Shown piece by piece: positions 38,290 through 49,102 of a stretch of DNA of 64,000 bases. The notes under the pieces were generated by a model. The model searched no databases. It worked only from the letters and a program-made list of their open reading frames with translations, and was not told the origin of the DNA. Both the position numbers and the translations under genes were made by a program. Numbering within the stretch: the first letter of the stretch is position 1; each line of letters opens with the position of its first letter. The stretch is from NCBI RefSeq assembly GCF_038502225.1, contig NW_027195257.1, forward strand, positions 95,001 through 159,000, read 5' to 3'. This DNA comes from Cherax quadricarinatus. Taxonomy: Eukaryota > Arthropoda > Malacostraca > Decapoda > Parastacidae.

Positions 38290-39540
38290 AGAGAGGTGTG
38301 GTCTTGCTGGCCGTTCATTTCAGCTGGCTACAGCAAACCCTCAATTCTTTTGTTTGGCAAACATAAAATTCCCTCATCAGAGGGTGCTCAGCAGGGTGAT
38401 CCACTCGCTCCACTTTTCTTCTGCTTGGCAGTAGGAAAACTAACTTCCAGCCTATGCAGCGAGTTCAACATTTGGTACGTGGATGATGGCACTCTGGCAT
38501 GTACCGAAGAGTCCTTGCTGGAGGACCTACAACTGGTGAAGACACGGGGAGAAGCCCTGGGACTCATCCTCAATCCCTCCAAATGTGAAATCATCACAAC
38601 AAGCCAGGAAATAATCAATGCTGTGTGAACAATCCTCTTGGAAGTCTCTACTACAACTCCATTCAACAGTACCCTCTTGGGAGCACTGCTGCGTCACCAG
38701 GCCATTGACACGGTCCTCAAGGACAAATTGAATGACCTGAAGAGAATGTAGGGGAGAATAAGATGCCCTGTATCTTTTCACAAGGTGTCTTACTATGTCA
38801 AGACTCACTTCGTGAGGTGCGCACCCTCTTTTGATAATCCAACACTCGACGAATATGACGCACACCTGAGATTAACGTTTAAGAAGGCACTGAATCTGTT
38901 ACTAGAGGATCGGCAATGGGATCAGGCAACCCTCCCAGTGCGACTGGGAGGTATATGAGTGCGCAAAGCAATGCAGGTAGCTTTACCTGCATTTCTGTCT
39001 TTGTGCTTGTCTTCCAGTGGATTAGTCAAGAAGATTGTCCCCAAACGCTTGAGAGACGTGGTAGGAGCTCAAGACACAAGGATCAATAAAGCAGCCATGC
39101 GGTGGGACACCTTTACAGACTCCTCCAGTTGACGAGCTCCTCTCAAAGATCACAAAGAGACCCACTGGGACAAACCGATCATGGAAAAAATCGCCAACGT
39201 AATGCTCACCAACGCTTCAGGAAAGGGCAAAGCTCGTCTCCTGGCGGTGAGGGCACCACACTCAGGAGATTTCCTTCTAGCTGTTCCTAATTCCTCCCTG
39301 GGCACTCGGCTCGACCCACAGGCCATTCGGACGGGTGTTGCTCTTCGTCTAGCAGCCCCAATCCTCACCGAACATAGGTGTATTTGCGGCAGCTACGGCG
39401 GATTAATTCGGACTTCATGGTCTCGTGTGTCACACATCAGAAGGGAAGTATGCTAGACATGAGGAGGTCACAGCCCGTTGCCCAGCCCAACGGGAACTCC
39501 ATGTGCAGAGGTCTGATGGGAGTCAACAGTTTTACTGAAG
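38290..39540 (+). pseudogene. Non-LTR retrotransposon RT fragment, multiply broken
   Basis: The frame at 38296-38628 shows SSEGAQQGDPLAPLFFCLAV and then IWYVDDGTLA (catalytic YVDD) and LNPSKCEI. Further pieces to 39456 show PVRLGGI, AFLSLCLSSSGLVKKIVP and LGTRLDPQAIRTGVALRLAAPI with CICGS, a C-terminal Cys motif. Several stops and frame changes separate them. The clade is different from the CR1/L2-like and RTE-like elements nearby. It ends where the minus-strand LINE begins (about 39540). Confidence 0.75.
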
Positions 39541-41100
39541 AAAGTAAATTAGGCAGGAACGGGCTCTCGTGAATCCATACTGAGTATCATTAATCAAATT
39601 CTGCTTATCAATATGGTTTCTTATAATATCAGCTGTAATTGAATCTAGTAATTTGCCTACAGTTGTGGTCAGGCTTATTGGCCGGTAATTTGACAGTAAC
39701 GACTTGTCCCCTGCTTTAAAAGTAGGAATTACATTGGCCATCTTCCACATATTAGACACTACACCTGTTTAAAATGACATGTTAAAAATATTAGTCAATG
39801 GTTCACGAAGTTCTATTTTGCACTCATTAAGAACCTTTGAAAAAGCTCATCAGGGTCAGAGGATTTATTTTGCTTCAGTCGTTCTACTTGTTTGATAATC
39901 ATATCGCCAGTGACTGTGATATTACAAAATTTATCTTCTTCAGGCCCACTGTAAAAATTAACTGTTGGGATATTGTTAGTGTCCTCCTGTGTGAAAACTG
40001 AGAGAAAATAATCATCGAGCACATTCCATTCTCCTTGTCAATAAGATGTTCAGAATTATTATTAAGGGGACCTATCTTTTCTCAAACTTTTGTTCTATAA
40101 AACTGGGAAAACCTTTCAGGTTAGCTTTCGAATCCCTAGCAACTATAATTTCATAGTTTCTTTATGCTTTTCTTATTCCTATTTTAACCTTCCTCATAAT
40201 GTGAATATATCGATTTATAAAATGACCCTTACCTCTTTTGATGAGCCTATAAATTCTTTTCTTTTGCCCTAAAAGATATATGAGCCTATTCATCTATTTC
40301 GGGTCATTTCTATTCGATCTTATTTCTTTATATGGAATAAACGATTTTTAGGCAGCATGTATAATATTTAGAAACCTGTCATGCTGATAATTCTCTTCTT
40401 TACCCCAGTCCACAGATGATAGGTGTTCTCTAATCCCATTATAATTTGCTAACCGAAAATCTGAGATCGTTACTGAGTTATCCCTACTATCATACTTCCA
40501 TGCAGTGTTAAATGTAATTGATTTGTGGTCACTTGCGCCAAGTTCCTCTGTAATTTCCAAATTATTAACAAGGGTTTCTTTGTTTGCCAGAACCAAGTCA
40601 AGCAGGTTATTATCTCCTGTAGGTTCTGTCACAAACTTCTTCAAAAACAATCCTGAACTACCTCTAAGAAGTCGTTAGATTCTAAATTCCCTGTTAAGGA
40701 ATTCCAATCAATCGTATAAACGTTGAAGTCCCCTAGAATTACTACGTTATCGTGCCTTGTGGCCTTAACAGTTTCCTCCTAAAGTAGTCTCCCTTGGTCC
40801 TTATCTAAGTTTGGGGAACGGTATATCACGCTAAAATCAGTTTTTCATGCCCCTCTGAAAATTCTATTCAGACAGACTCTGTATGTATTATTTCAGACTT
40901 TATACCTGTTTTAATGCAACAGTTCAAGCGGTCTCGGACATACAGTGGCACCCCACCCCCCTTCCCGATACTTCTGTCTACTTGAAACAATTTAAAACCC
41001 TGTATGTGACATTCAGCAGGCATGTCTCGATTTTTCGTATTAAACCACGTCATAGTTATTCAAAATACATAATGATACCCGCACTTGCAACTAATCTCAA
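39540..41100 (-). pseudogene. CR1/L2-like LINE ORF2 remnant (endonuclease and start of RT)
   Basis: Minus strand: endonuclease pieces at 41053-40868 and 40650-40348 (FVTEPTGDNNLLDLVLANKETLVNNLE, ASDHKSITFN), a linker with SDPDELFQRF (40022-39813), and the first RT motifs (WKMANVIPTFKAGDKSLLSNYRPISLT, 39759-39532). The catalytic RT half is missing because the element stops at about 39540 against another LINE. It belongs to the same family as 16690-20303. Confidence 0.78.
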
Positions 41101-41351
41101 CTCGTCCATCTTATTCCTAGCACTACAACTATTATTGTAATATAAGTACAAAGATCATCCTCTGTCTTTTCTCTTCCTGCTCATTTCTGTTTTTCCACTA
41201 TACCTATTATTGCCCTCATCACCTAGTGCCACGGGGTTTTCATTATCCATCTCATTCTGCCTATTACTGGTTTTCCTAAAACTCACAGTATTACTACACT
41301 GGGACTTCACTGTTTTCCCCCCCAAAACCCATACCACTAACTATTTCTGGT

Positions 41352-42244
41352 TTAAAGCCCTAACAGCTCCCTCCACTGCATCGGACAGTGCCCCCATCCC
41401 AGACCTAGATAAGTGAACCCCATCCCTGGCATGCACGTCATTTCTGCCATAGAAGAGGTCCTAGTTATCAATGAATGTTGCTGCATTTTCCTTAGTGTTT
41501 TTCCAGCCAGCAGTTGACACCAGTTGCCCTGGACAACCATTCATTTCCAACTCCTCTCCTTGGCAAAATACCACATATCACTGGGTTCCCTCCCTTGCTC
41601 CTAATTATTTCTATTGCTGACCTATACCTGCTAATCAGGTCCTCACGCCTACGTCTGCCAACATCGTTGCCTCCAGTATTGAGACAGATAATAGGATTGC
41701 TTCCGTTACCTCTCATTATGTTGTCTAGACGGCTAACAGTGTCCTTCATCCCAGGCCAGAAAAACATACCCTCTGCCTCTTTTTCAAATCTCTAAGACAA
41801 AAAGTTCTGTCCATAAACTTAACCTAACTATCCCCAACTAAAACAATGCTCTTATCTTTACTGGCGGTGTGCATTACGTTCTCGACGGTCTTAGTAGAGA
41901 TGGTCTTCGCTAGGATGTCTTCACTGGTTGGCTTCACTGTATCCTTAACAATTGTCCTTGTTGGAACTATCTTCATTGGAAGATCACGGATTGTCGATTC
42001 ACATTCGTCTGTTAACAAGGAAACAAGAGTTGCTGGTTTTCAGAGCAGTCTCCTGGACCTTCTTCATCTTCATCTTCGTTCCTTCAGTTCCGACTATCAT
42101 CCATTCGTTGGTCCGATCATCGGCGACATTCCGGGGATAATCCTTGCACATACCCATCAGTCGTTGAATTTCTCTTCTTGCTTCCGTTAATTCTACTTTA
42201 AGCTGGAGATATAGCTGCTCATGGTCAAGGGAAGCCATCATCAC
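41352..42244 (-). pseudogene. LINE ORF1 with coiled coil and GDSL/SGNH esterase (second copy)
   Basis: From 42244: MASLDHEQLYLQLKVELTEARREIQRL (coiled-coil start), VENVMHTASKDKSIVLVGDS (41824-42018, the GDS block with the nucleophile Ser), NPIICLNTGGNDVGRRR (41492-41767), and a final block with the Asp-His pair (41352-41540 region, YGR..DVHARDGVHL on the minus strand near 41420-41450). Frames shift between blocks. The same ORF1 architecture as 19576-20303 supports one LINE family. Confidence 0.75.
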
Positions 42245-42284
42245 AATCTCACGTAGCCAAGGACACAGAGCACACTAGTTACGT

Positions 42285-42395
42285 GTATTGTATTTGTCTA
42301 ACCTATTTTTAAAAATACACAAAGTTTTAGCTTCATTGACGGTACTAAGGAGTTTGTTCCACTCGTCCGCAACTCTATTACCAAACCAGAGCGAA
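42285..42395 (-). pseudogene. 3'-end fragment of the CR1/L2-like LINE
   Basis: Closely matches 16710-16825 (TCTAACCTATTTTTAAAA, GACGGTACT, GAGTTTGTTCCACTC, CTCTATTACCAAACCAG), which encodes the RT C-terminal FGNRVVDEWNKLPSTV region on the minus strand. It sits just upstream of the ORF1 copy. Confidence 0.7.
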
Positions 42396-42484
42396 AGCTA
42401 CTTTGTTGTGAGAAGAAAGTAGGGTCATAGACAGTGCTGCTGGCAGAAACAAGAACGAAAGTTTTGCATTTAGTTTCTTCCCAT

Positions 42485-42555
42485 TAGAAGCCTCGTAGCT
42501 CAGTTGTGAAGTTCTTGACCTGCTACCAACAGGGTCCTGGTTCGAGTTATCTATC
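42485..42555 (+). mobile_element. tRNA-like segment (SINE head)
   Basis: GCCTCGTAGCTCAGTTGTGAAG matches an A box and GGTTCGAGTTATC a B box, about 50 bp apart. The acceptor stem is poor, so a SINE head or tRNA pseudogene is more likely than a functional tRNA. Confidence 0.5.
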
Positions 42556-42624
42556 CAACTTTCTGTTTATTCATAATGAGTTCAGTACAATTAGGCTAGG
42601 ACACACACATGATACCTGACTTAC

Positions 42625-42774
42625 CAAGTGCCTGGTCTGGGTCGTTCATCACAAAATCCGCACTGGATGACAGGAAGCCATGATGGATAAACACTACACG
42701 TCGGCCACCACCACTGCTGCTGTTAGTGCTGCTGACGTAGCTGTTGGAACTGCTCTCATTGCTGTGGATGGATG
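42625..42774 (-). CDS. Acid lipase, exon b (oxyanion HG region)
   Basis: The 150 bp exon begins after a TTTTTTCAG acceptor and ends at a G|GTAAGT donor. It completes an Ala codon from exon a and leaves one base of a Gly codon for exon c. A Ser/Asn/Gly-rich linker (about 24 residues, variable) is followed by RRVVFIHHGFLSSSADFVMN, which matches the family's 'LLQHGLL.SSADWV.N' segment. The His-Gly there contributes to the oxyanion hole, and the Asn-Asp-Pro segment leads into the next strand. The Ser/Asn linker is longer than I would expect in vertebrate lipases and may be a surface loop. The intron to exon a is about 0.58 kb, the shortest in the gene. Confidence 0.92.
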
Positions 42775-43079
42775 CTGAAAAAATAAATCTTTTATGACTT
42801 ACATAAAACAAATTTAATATTATTGGTGCATCAGTACGAGTACTGAGCTTGTGCCGTACCTGCACAATTTTATAGAAAACTTGCATATTACAAGAGAGCA
42901 ACAATATTAGTAAAACTTGTAATCGTACAGGAGATACAAGTTAGTATATATATAGTTGTCTTCTATATTTGTTCCACCGATTCTAAGTACGGAAAACATC
43001 TCTGCATATTTGTTGAGTTCAGCTTTATTTGTTTAAAAATAATATGCAAGCTAACAATTTTCTTACAACGGTTTAAATT

Positions 43080-43330
43080 AAAAACTGGATCAGGCTGAAA
43101 ATAGGATTACATTCAAAACTGTATAACATTAAAACTGGGTTTATGTTAAAAGTGGATCACATAGAGAATGCAATCACATTGAGAAGTGACACAAAAAAGT
43201 AATCCCATTGAAAACAGGATCACATAGGAAATGGAATCAATTGAAAATAGTGTCACAAGGAAAGCAGGACCACATTGAAAATGGGAACGACACTGAAAAC
43301 GGGAATCACATTGAAAACGCAATTTTCTTA
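43080..43330. repeat. Degenerate tandem repeat of about 19 bp
   Basis: Loosely repeated GAAAA(T/C)GGGATCACATT units in the short intron between lipase exons a and b. Confidence 0.6.
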
Positions 43331-43358
43331 CTAAACGTGCTCATGTTGGCTTGCGTAC

Positions 43359-43524
43359 CTCTCTTTCTGATGAGGTTGAGGTCACCCCCCAGTTGCTGGT
43401 CCTGGTGTTCCTGTAGAGCAACGCGGCGACCGTGCGGGATGCGATGAATCGTCAGGATGTATCCGTCCTCAGTCACCACATGATGCACCTCAGCCGGGTA
43501 CCCACGAACCCTGATCAGCTGATC
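43359..43524 (-). CDS. Acid lipase, exon a (N-terminal lipase region)
   Basis: This is the first recognisable exon of a minus-strand acid lipase (alpha/beta-hydrolase, gastric/lysosomal triacylglycerol lipase family), which hydrolyses acyl esters of glycerides or sterols and is usually secreted or lysosomal. The 166 bp encode 55 residues plus one base of the next codon. They include the family signature of a GYPAE stretch, then [16 protein letters not shown], which matches the N-terminal 'TEDGYIL..RIP.G' of animal acid lipases. A CAG acceptor precedes it in phase 0, and the donor G|GTACGC leaves phase 1, which matches exon b exactly. The signal peptide and first residues should lie in an upstream exon at higher coordinates; none could be identified between 43525 and 64000. 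Exon identity is seen directly; substrate and location are inferred from the family. Confidence 0.9.
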
Positions 43525-44950
43525 CTGTAAGGGCGAAGCGTGTTACCTCAGCACAATGAAGGCATCTAGGGTATTCACAGTTAATCCACACTTTAGGAGA
43601 GGAAACCTTTAGTTGACGTTTCTGTACGTCCTGGGCAAGTTACGTGACGAAAATGCTAGAACGCTAAACAGGTGAATGTTAGTAATAGTAGTAGTAGTTG
43701 TTGTGGAGAAAAATCTCGAGTTTATGAAAGGGGCGATATCTCCCTCTTGAAGGGGGGTAATGACCCTCTTCAAAGGGGGTAGCCCTCTCAGAGAGGGCTA
43801 GCCTTCTCAGAAAGGGTTGTGAACAGTCTTGCTTCGTCGTTCTTACACCGAGAGTTATCAGGAACATAAGTTGGACGAGGAATTACAAGAGTACCCGGCC
43901 ACTTTTACATGCGAGTGGAAGCCCAGGGGAACTGTTATTTCCCGTTAGCATTAAAAATAAAAAAAAAAAAGTGCCTCATACTTGATAATCAAGCCAGGGG
44001 TATTACAGCTCCCTGCCCACACCTAAATCACCAAGAAGCAATGATTCTAGGTTGTGTCCTATTGTAAAGGCTGGCAATGAATGTTTATAAGCCAAAGTCA
44101 GCAATACATCTCTGGACAAAGAAGTGCTTTGGGAAGGAGCATCAGATTGCGATTCGTATTCAAGGCGTGAATGTGTCAATGAGGGCACCTGCAAGTGCGT
44201 ACGTAGTCCCTCACGCTGAAGAACAAAGAAACAGCAGTGACATGCGTTCATAGACTCTTGATCATACTGACAATCGCCAGAACACTAGGGAGTTACTCTA
44301 GTGTAAAATAGAGTAACAAAATCCCACTATAAAGCCACGTTCACGAGCGTATAAACTTAGTGACTCCGTGTCATTTCTCTAGCGGGGAGAACGGAAGTAA
44401 AAATACCATGTTACCAACATTCTCCCTACCGTGGATAATTCTATGTAACTCCTGAACAGGTGATAGCGAAGTGACGGTAGTGTACCCGGCGCGTTGTCAG
44501 TGACAGAACACTGGTGCAACATTCCCGAGTAACTCAACCAGTCCAGCATTACATTGTTCAAGACATCATGTGCAGCGTTATCACGGGGTACGCTACTAAC
44601 ACCCCTGGTAAGTCTTTTTCTGGCCTCTCTTTTCACTATTCCGCTGCAGCAGAAAAGTTTAGTGAGTGTTATGATAAGACATGACTAACCAACTGCATAA
44701 TGACTACACCAACAACTAACAACAGATACGAGAAATCCACTAAATTGTAAGTTTTATGTTATACTGGAATATACATTAGTTACTCGTTATCAAGAGCCGA
44801 TGTGGGAGAACTACAGCCACTTCGGAGGAGATTCCTTGAACCGCGGCTGCGAGGGCTCTGAGCTGTCATCGAAGATAAGTGTTCCTCCTAATTGTCATGT
44901 ATTTTTTAAAGCATGCATTCTGGTGTTCTTATCACATAAGTTTCCCCAGA
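43525..44950. other. Region upstream of lipase exon a, no confirmed gene
   Basis: Contains a C/T- and G-rich foldback stretch (43725-43815, AGGGGGGTAATGACCCTC and GCCCTCTCAGAGAGGGC), a short poly-A, and a minus-strand open stretch (44251-44003) with a good polypyrimidine acceptor (CTGTTTCTTTGTTCTTCAG). That stretch lacks a phase-0 donor that would join it to exon a at a sensible length, so I do not call it an exon. Confidence 0.4.
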
Positions 44951-45030
44951 GTAGTAGAGGCAGTAGTAGTGGTAGTAACGAGTAGTAGCAGTAGTAAGAG
45001 TAGTAGCAGAAACAAAAGTAGTAATAGTAA
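44951..45030. repeat. Imperfect (AGT)n repeat
   Basis: AGTAGTAG units with GGC and ACG interruptions. Confidence 0.7.
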
Positions 45031-45090
45031 CTGAGATAAATTACGCATCTCAAGTGAATGGAGAAGCCAGATAACTCCAGCTTCTAAACA

Positions 45091-45460
45091 CGTGTTTCAA
45101 AGGGTAACACAAACAAGCAAACAAAGGGGTACACAAAAAGACGCACAAAGGGACTCACAAAAAGGCACACAAAGGAACAAAAGAAGACAAACGGAGCGCT
45201 GCAGTGGGTCTACTGGTTTCTTGGTAGGTAAAAAAAACAAGCCAGTGAGGATACACGGAAAGACAGGAAAAGTGAAGAAAACACAGCAGGAAGGCGAAGA
45301 AAACACAGAAGACGGGAAATTTAAGAAAACACAGAAGACAGGTGGGCAACAAAAACACAGAGGATAGAAAGACGAAGCAAACATAGAAGACAGAAAAGAC
45401 GAAGAAAACACATAAGACAGCAAAAGGAGAATAAAACAGAGAGGACAAGACAAAAGGAAT
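45091..45460. repeat. Purine-rich degenerate tandem repeat
   Basis: ACACAAAGGGACTCACAAAAA-type units pass into GAAGAAAACACAGAAGACAG-type units of about 28 bp. Open frames on both strands are low-complexity by-products. Confidence 0.7.
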
Positions 45461-45559
45461 GGTAATCATTTAAACGTCAGGACATGATTATTCTTAAGGT
45501 TAGAACATTCAATAATGTACTGAAACAGACAAGCATCTACTGAAACAAGATCAGAACTA

Positions 45560-45857
45560 AGTGTCATGTGTTTTTGGGATGATTCAACACTGGTAATGTT
45601 AGTAGTGTTGTGTTTTAGGAATGATTCAACACTGGTAATGTTAGTAGTGTTCTGTTTTAGGAATGATTCAACACTGGTTATGTTAGTAGTGTTGTGTTTT
45701 AGGAATGCTTCAACACTGGTCGTGCTAGTAACGTTGTTTTAGGGATGACTCAACACTAGTCATGTTAGTAATGTTGCATTTAAAGGATGACTCAACACTG
45801 GTCATATTAATAGATTAATATGTAAGGGATGATTCAGCACAGGAGTGCTTGTTACAG
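45560..45857. repeat. 42 bp minisatellite
   Basis: About seven units of GTGTTGTGTTTTAGGAATGA plus TTCAACACTGGTAATGTTAGTA, decaying toward the right. Confidence 0.9.
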
Positions 45858-45989
45858 CATGACACTTGATGGGCGAGGCAGCTATCACAAGACCTTGCCA
45901 AGGTTAAATAGAGGCTCTCTGCTTTGAAAAAATAAGTACATTATAGCTAATTCTATTTTTTTTCTGAGTAGTTAGCTTAATAGTAAAGT

Positions 45990-46233
45990 TACGGTATTAT
46001 AATGAAAGATGTCCAATTACAGGATGCAAAGAGAACAATGTACGATTACAGGAAGTAAATGGAACAATGGAAGGCTGCAGTATAGGTAACATTATCAGAT
46101 TAGGAGAAGTACAGCAAAACTGTCCGGTTACAAGGACAGAAAATTCTCCGGATGCAGGAATTAAAGAGAAAATTATTCGATTACTGAAAGTACTGAGAAA
46201 ATTCTCTGGTTACTGGAAACATAAGGAACAGTA
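45990..46233. repeat. Degenerate copies of the 29 bp minisatellite
   Basis: Loosely spaced TTACAGGAAGTA / GAACAATG units, an older part of the array that resumes at 46472. Confidence 0.6.
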
Positions 46234-46471
46234 TTGTAGATGAATGGTTCAGAGAACCGACACGTTGATAAATTAGACACATGTGCAACTCTTGGGTATC
46301 TTTATTGAGGAAATGTTTCGCCACACAGTGGCTTCATCAGTCCATACAAAGGAGAATCGTGAAGAACAGGAGGAGAATGAGGTAAACAGTCGCTCAACCT
46401 TGAGTCGATGTGGTCAGACCATCAATCTTGAATAGAATACGGCATATGAGCGGAGAAGTGGCTCATATATA
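46234..46471 (-). mobile_element. Hammerhead-bearing repeat, left inverted copy
   Basis: Reverse complement of about 50242-50475. It starts TTGTAGATGAATGGTTCAGAGAACC and includes the ribozyme-like motif, GAGGAGAATGAGGTAA and GCATATGAGCGGAGAAG. It interrupts or borders the 29 bp minisatellite. Confidence 0.75.
46309..46343 (-). ncRNA. Hammerhead ribozyme candidate with canonical CUGAUGA core
   Basis: Minus strand: GGA (46343-46341), CTGATGA (46340-46334), one extra A, stem II GCCAC-TGT-GTGGC, GAA (46319-46317), ACAT, T17 (46312), TCC (46311-46309). All conserved core bases are present. Stem III is ACAT instead of the self-complementary ACGT of the sister copy, which would weaken it. Stem I is only 3 bp by simple pairing. 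Confidence 0.6.
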
Positions 46472-47158
46472 AGGAACAGTGTATGGTTATAGGAAGTATA
46501 ATAAACAGTGTATGGTTACGGGCAGTATATGGAACAATGTATGGCTATAGGAAGTATAAGGGGCAGTAAAAGGTTATAGAAAGTATAAGGGGCAGTAAAA
46601 GGTTATAGAAAGTATAAGTAGCAGTGTATTGTTATGGTAAGTATAAGGGACAGTGAATGGTCATGGGCAGTATAAGGAACAGTGTATGGTTATAAGAAGT
46701 ATAAGGAACAGAGTATGGTTACAGGAAGTATAAGGGACAGAGTATGGTTACAGAAAGTATAAGGGGCAGTGTACGGTTACAGAAAGTATAAGGGGCAGTG
46801 TATGGATACAGCAAATATAAGGAATAATGTATGGTTATAAGAAGTACAAGGGACAGTGAATGGTTACACTATGTATAATGGCCAGGGTACTGTTACAGGA
46901 AGTGTAAAAGACAGGGTATGGTACAGGAAGTATAAAAGACAGGGTATGTTTACAGGAAGTATAATGACCAGGATATTGTTACAGGAAACATAAGGGACAG
47001 GGTATGGTTAAAGGAAGCATAATGACCAGGGTATTGTTACAGGAAGTGTAAGGGACAGGGTATACTTACAGGAAGTATAAAGAACAGGGTATGGTTACAG
47101 GAAGTATAAGGGAGAGGGTATGGTTACAGGAAGTGTTAATGACAGGGTATGGTCACCA
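46472..47158. repeat. 29 bp minisatellite, left block
   Basis: Units of the type GGTTACAGGAAGTATAAGGGACAGTGTAT, variable in sequence. The right block is at 49103-50085. Confidence 0.85.
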
Positions 47159-49102
47159 CTGTTATTGCTGTTATTGCTGCTGAACAGCGGTTTAGTGCCG
47201 ATGAAGGTAGCGTAGGTAGCAATGATACGGCCGTGGACTAGTTTGGCTTTAATTGGATAGGAGTGAGTACACAAGGGGCAGTGTGAGGGAGTGACCGCAA
47301 GCTAGTCCGTGGAGGGGGAGCACTTGTGTCTGTCAAGTGGGTCGGCCTAGGAGTGAGAGCGAATGGGCTCAGCCTCCCACTGACCTGAGTGAGCCTACAG
47401 AGGGCAGTGTGGAGAAATTTTCTCCAGGAGGGGGGTATCAGCCCCCTTCAGCCCCTTGAGCCCCTTTCAGCCCTGAGGCGCCCAGCCCTCTCAGAAGGGG
47501 CAAGCATCTTGTTTACTGCTACAGTGAGTAATTGATCACAGATGCCGTACGAGTATGCGAAGTGGTCAAGTTGACCACTGCTCCTTGCAGTGCAGTGTTG
47601 CAAAGTGTAGTTTAATCATATGTTGAGAAATGGCATTACTAGCTAAGTTTAAAGAGTTTGTACTTAACTTAGAAAGACAGCTCATCGCCTGCACAGCCGC
47701 CCCTGCAGACGAGGTCTTGAGAAGCTGTCAAAGTCATCTCTCAACGGGCTGTAAAGATTTATAATTTGTAAGAATATAAATTACCCCTAGGGGGTGTTAT
47801 GTCTGCATATTTTATTCACTGATGGCAGCCAAATTACATACTTGTTTGGACTCAAAAGTCCGCACCTCACTGCCGACTATAGGTTGATTACAAACTCCTT
47901 GCGACTCAAGAACTGCGCAGTCCCTCGTACTACAAGAAATTCGTAACCTACCTTGCTCTTGTAGCGTGAGCTATGGTGTTCTTCACACCTTCGACAGATA
48001 TCGGTGACTTGACAGAAGCTGAAGTTTCCTTGGATGTCCACGTCTTCCATAGTCTAGGAATACGCACACTGGTACACTATGTTCCACAAGATTTGTCTTT
48101 ATTGTTCACAATCTTATCACTAAAGAAGCTGATCACACTTCTCTTAAGTGTTTATTGTAGTTTAATAAGAGACAGTACATCTCTTACTTTAGCAGGACAA
48201 TTAAGGAAAATCCTGCTCCCTCTTTATTACCATAGTAAAGATAGTGGACATTGTTGTCTATGCTTAAGACAGCAAGAATCAAACATTCTGCTTTACTTCA
48301 TCGAGGAAGTGGCAAGGAAGCAAAAGTACTAGGTCAGCTTTTCCTTAGTGCTAGGGGAGTGACGGCATGGGGCGCTGTGGCGTCTTCAGATTAGTTTTGA
48401 CTCTACTGAGAGTGACACTGACGCCAGGATAACCAACAAAGAACGATCTGTGCGTTAGTGTGAACAAGTGTCTCATAAAACACAATAAACACTTAAGAGA
48501 AGTGTGATCAGCTTCTTTAGTGATAAGATTGTGAACAATAAAGACAAATTTTGTGGAACATAGTGTACCAGTGTGCGTTTCCTAGACTATGGAAGACGTG
48601 GACATCGAAGGACACTTCAGCTTCTATCAAGTCACCGATATCTGTCGAAGGTGTGAAGAACACCATAGCTCACACTACAAGAGCAAGGTAGGTTACGAAT
48701 TTCTTGTAGTACGGGGGACTGCGCAGTTCTTGAGTCGCAAGGAGTTTGTAATCAACCTATAGTCGGCAGTGAGGTGCGGACTTTTGAGTCCAAACAAGTA
48801 AGTTTGTCAGCCATCAGTGAATGAAATATGCTGACATAACACCCCCTAGGGGTAATTTATAATCTTACAAATTATAAATCTTTACAGCCCGTTGAGAGAT
48901 GACTTCGACAGCTTCTCAAGACCTCGTCTGCAGGGGCGGCTGTGCAGGCGATGAGCTGTCTTTCTAAGTTAAGTACAAACTCTTTAAACTTAGCTAGTAA
49001 TGCCATTTCTCAACAGGCAGCACCTAAATGCCGCGAAATATGAACTAGTCAGAGCAGACGGCTAGGCTGTGTGTTCTGACAGTACAGGCTGTCTACAATG
49101 GG
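47159..49102. mobile_element. 1.9 kb insertion in the minisatellite, including a foldback element
   Basis: Sequence unrelated to the 29 bp repeat separates its two blocks. The left 460 bp carries short GC-rich inverted stretches (GGGGGGTATCAGCCCCC near 47435). The centre is the large inverted repeat listed separately, and the right 87 bp is unassigned. Target duplications at the outer borders are not evident. Confidence 0.6.
47621..49015. mobile_element. Foldback element: inverted arms of about 535 bp around a 323 bp centre
   Basis: The left arm 47621-48158 and right arm 48482-49015 are reverse complements with few mismatches. They begin TGTTGAGAAATGGC and end GCCATTTCTCAACA (outer TG...CA). 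Each arm contains the palindrome CCCCTAGGGG. The centre has no recognisable gene; a 119-codon frame (47973-48332) runs from arm into centre and has no known motif. It is non-autonomous, of foldback/long-TIR type; the mobilising enzyme is unknown. Confidence 0.85.

Noticed and set aside
44003..44251. Minus-strand open stretch with a good acceptor, possible lipase N-terminal exon
   Set aside because: No lipase motif or signal peptide, and the plausible donors do not give phase 0 at a sensible exon length.
45092..45469. Open frames on both strands, one hydrophobic and membrane-like
   Set aside because: Low-complexity translation of a purine-rich tandem repeat and its complement.
47973..48332. 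119-codon frame as a transposase of the foldback element
   Set aside because: It lies mostly in one inverted arm, has no recognisable catalytic motif and is not preserved as a frame in the other arm.
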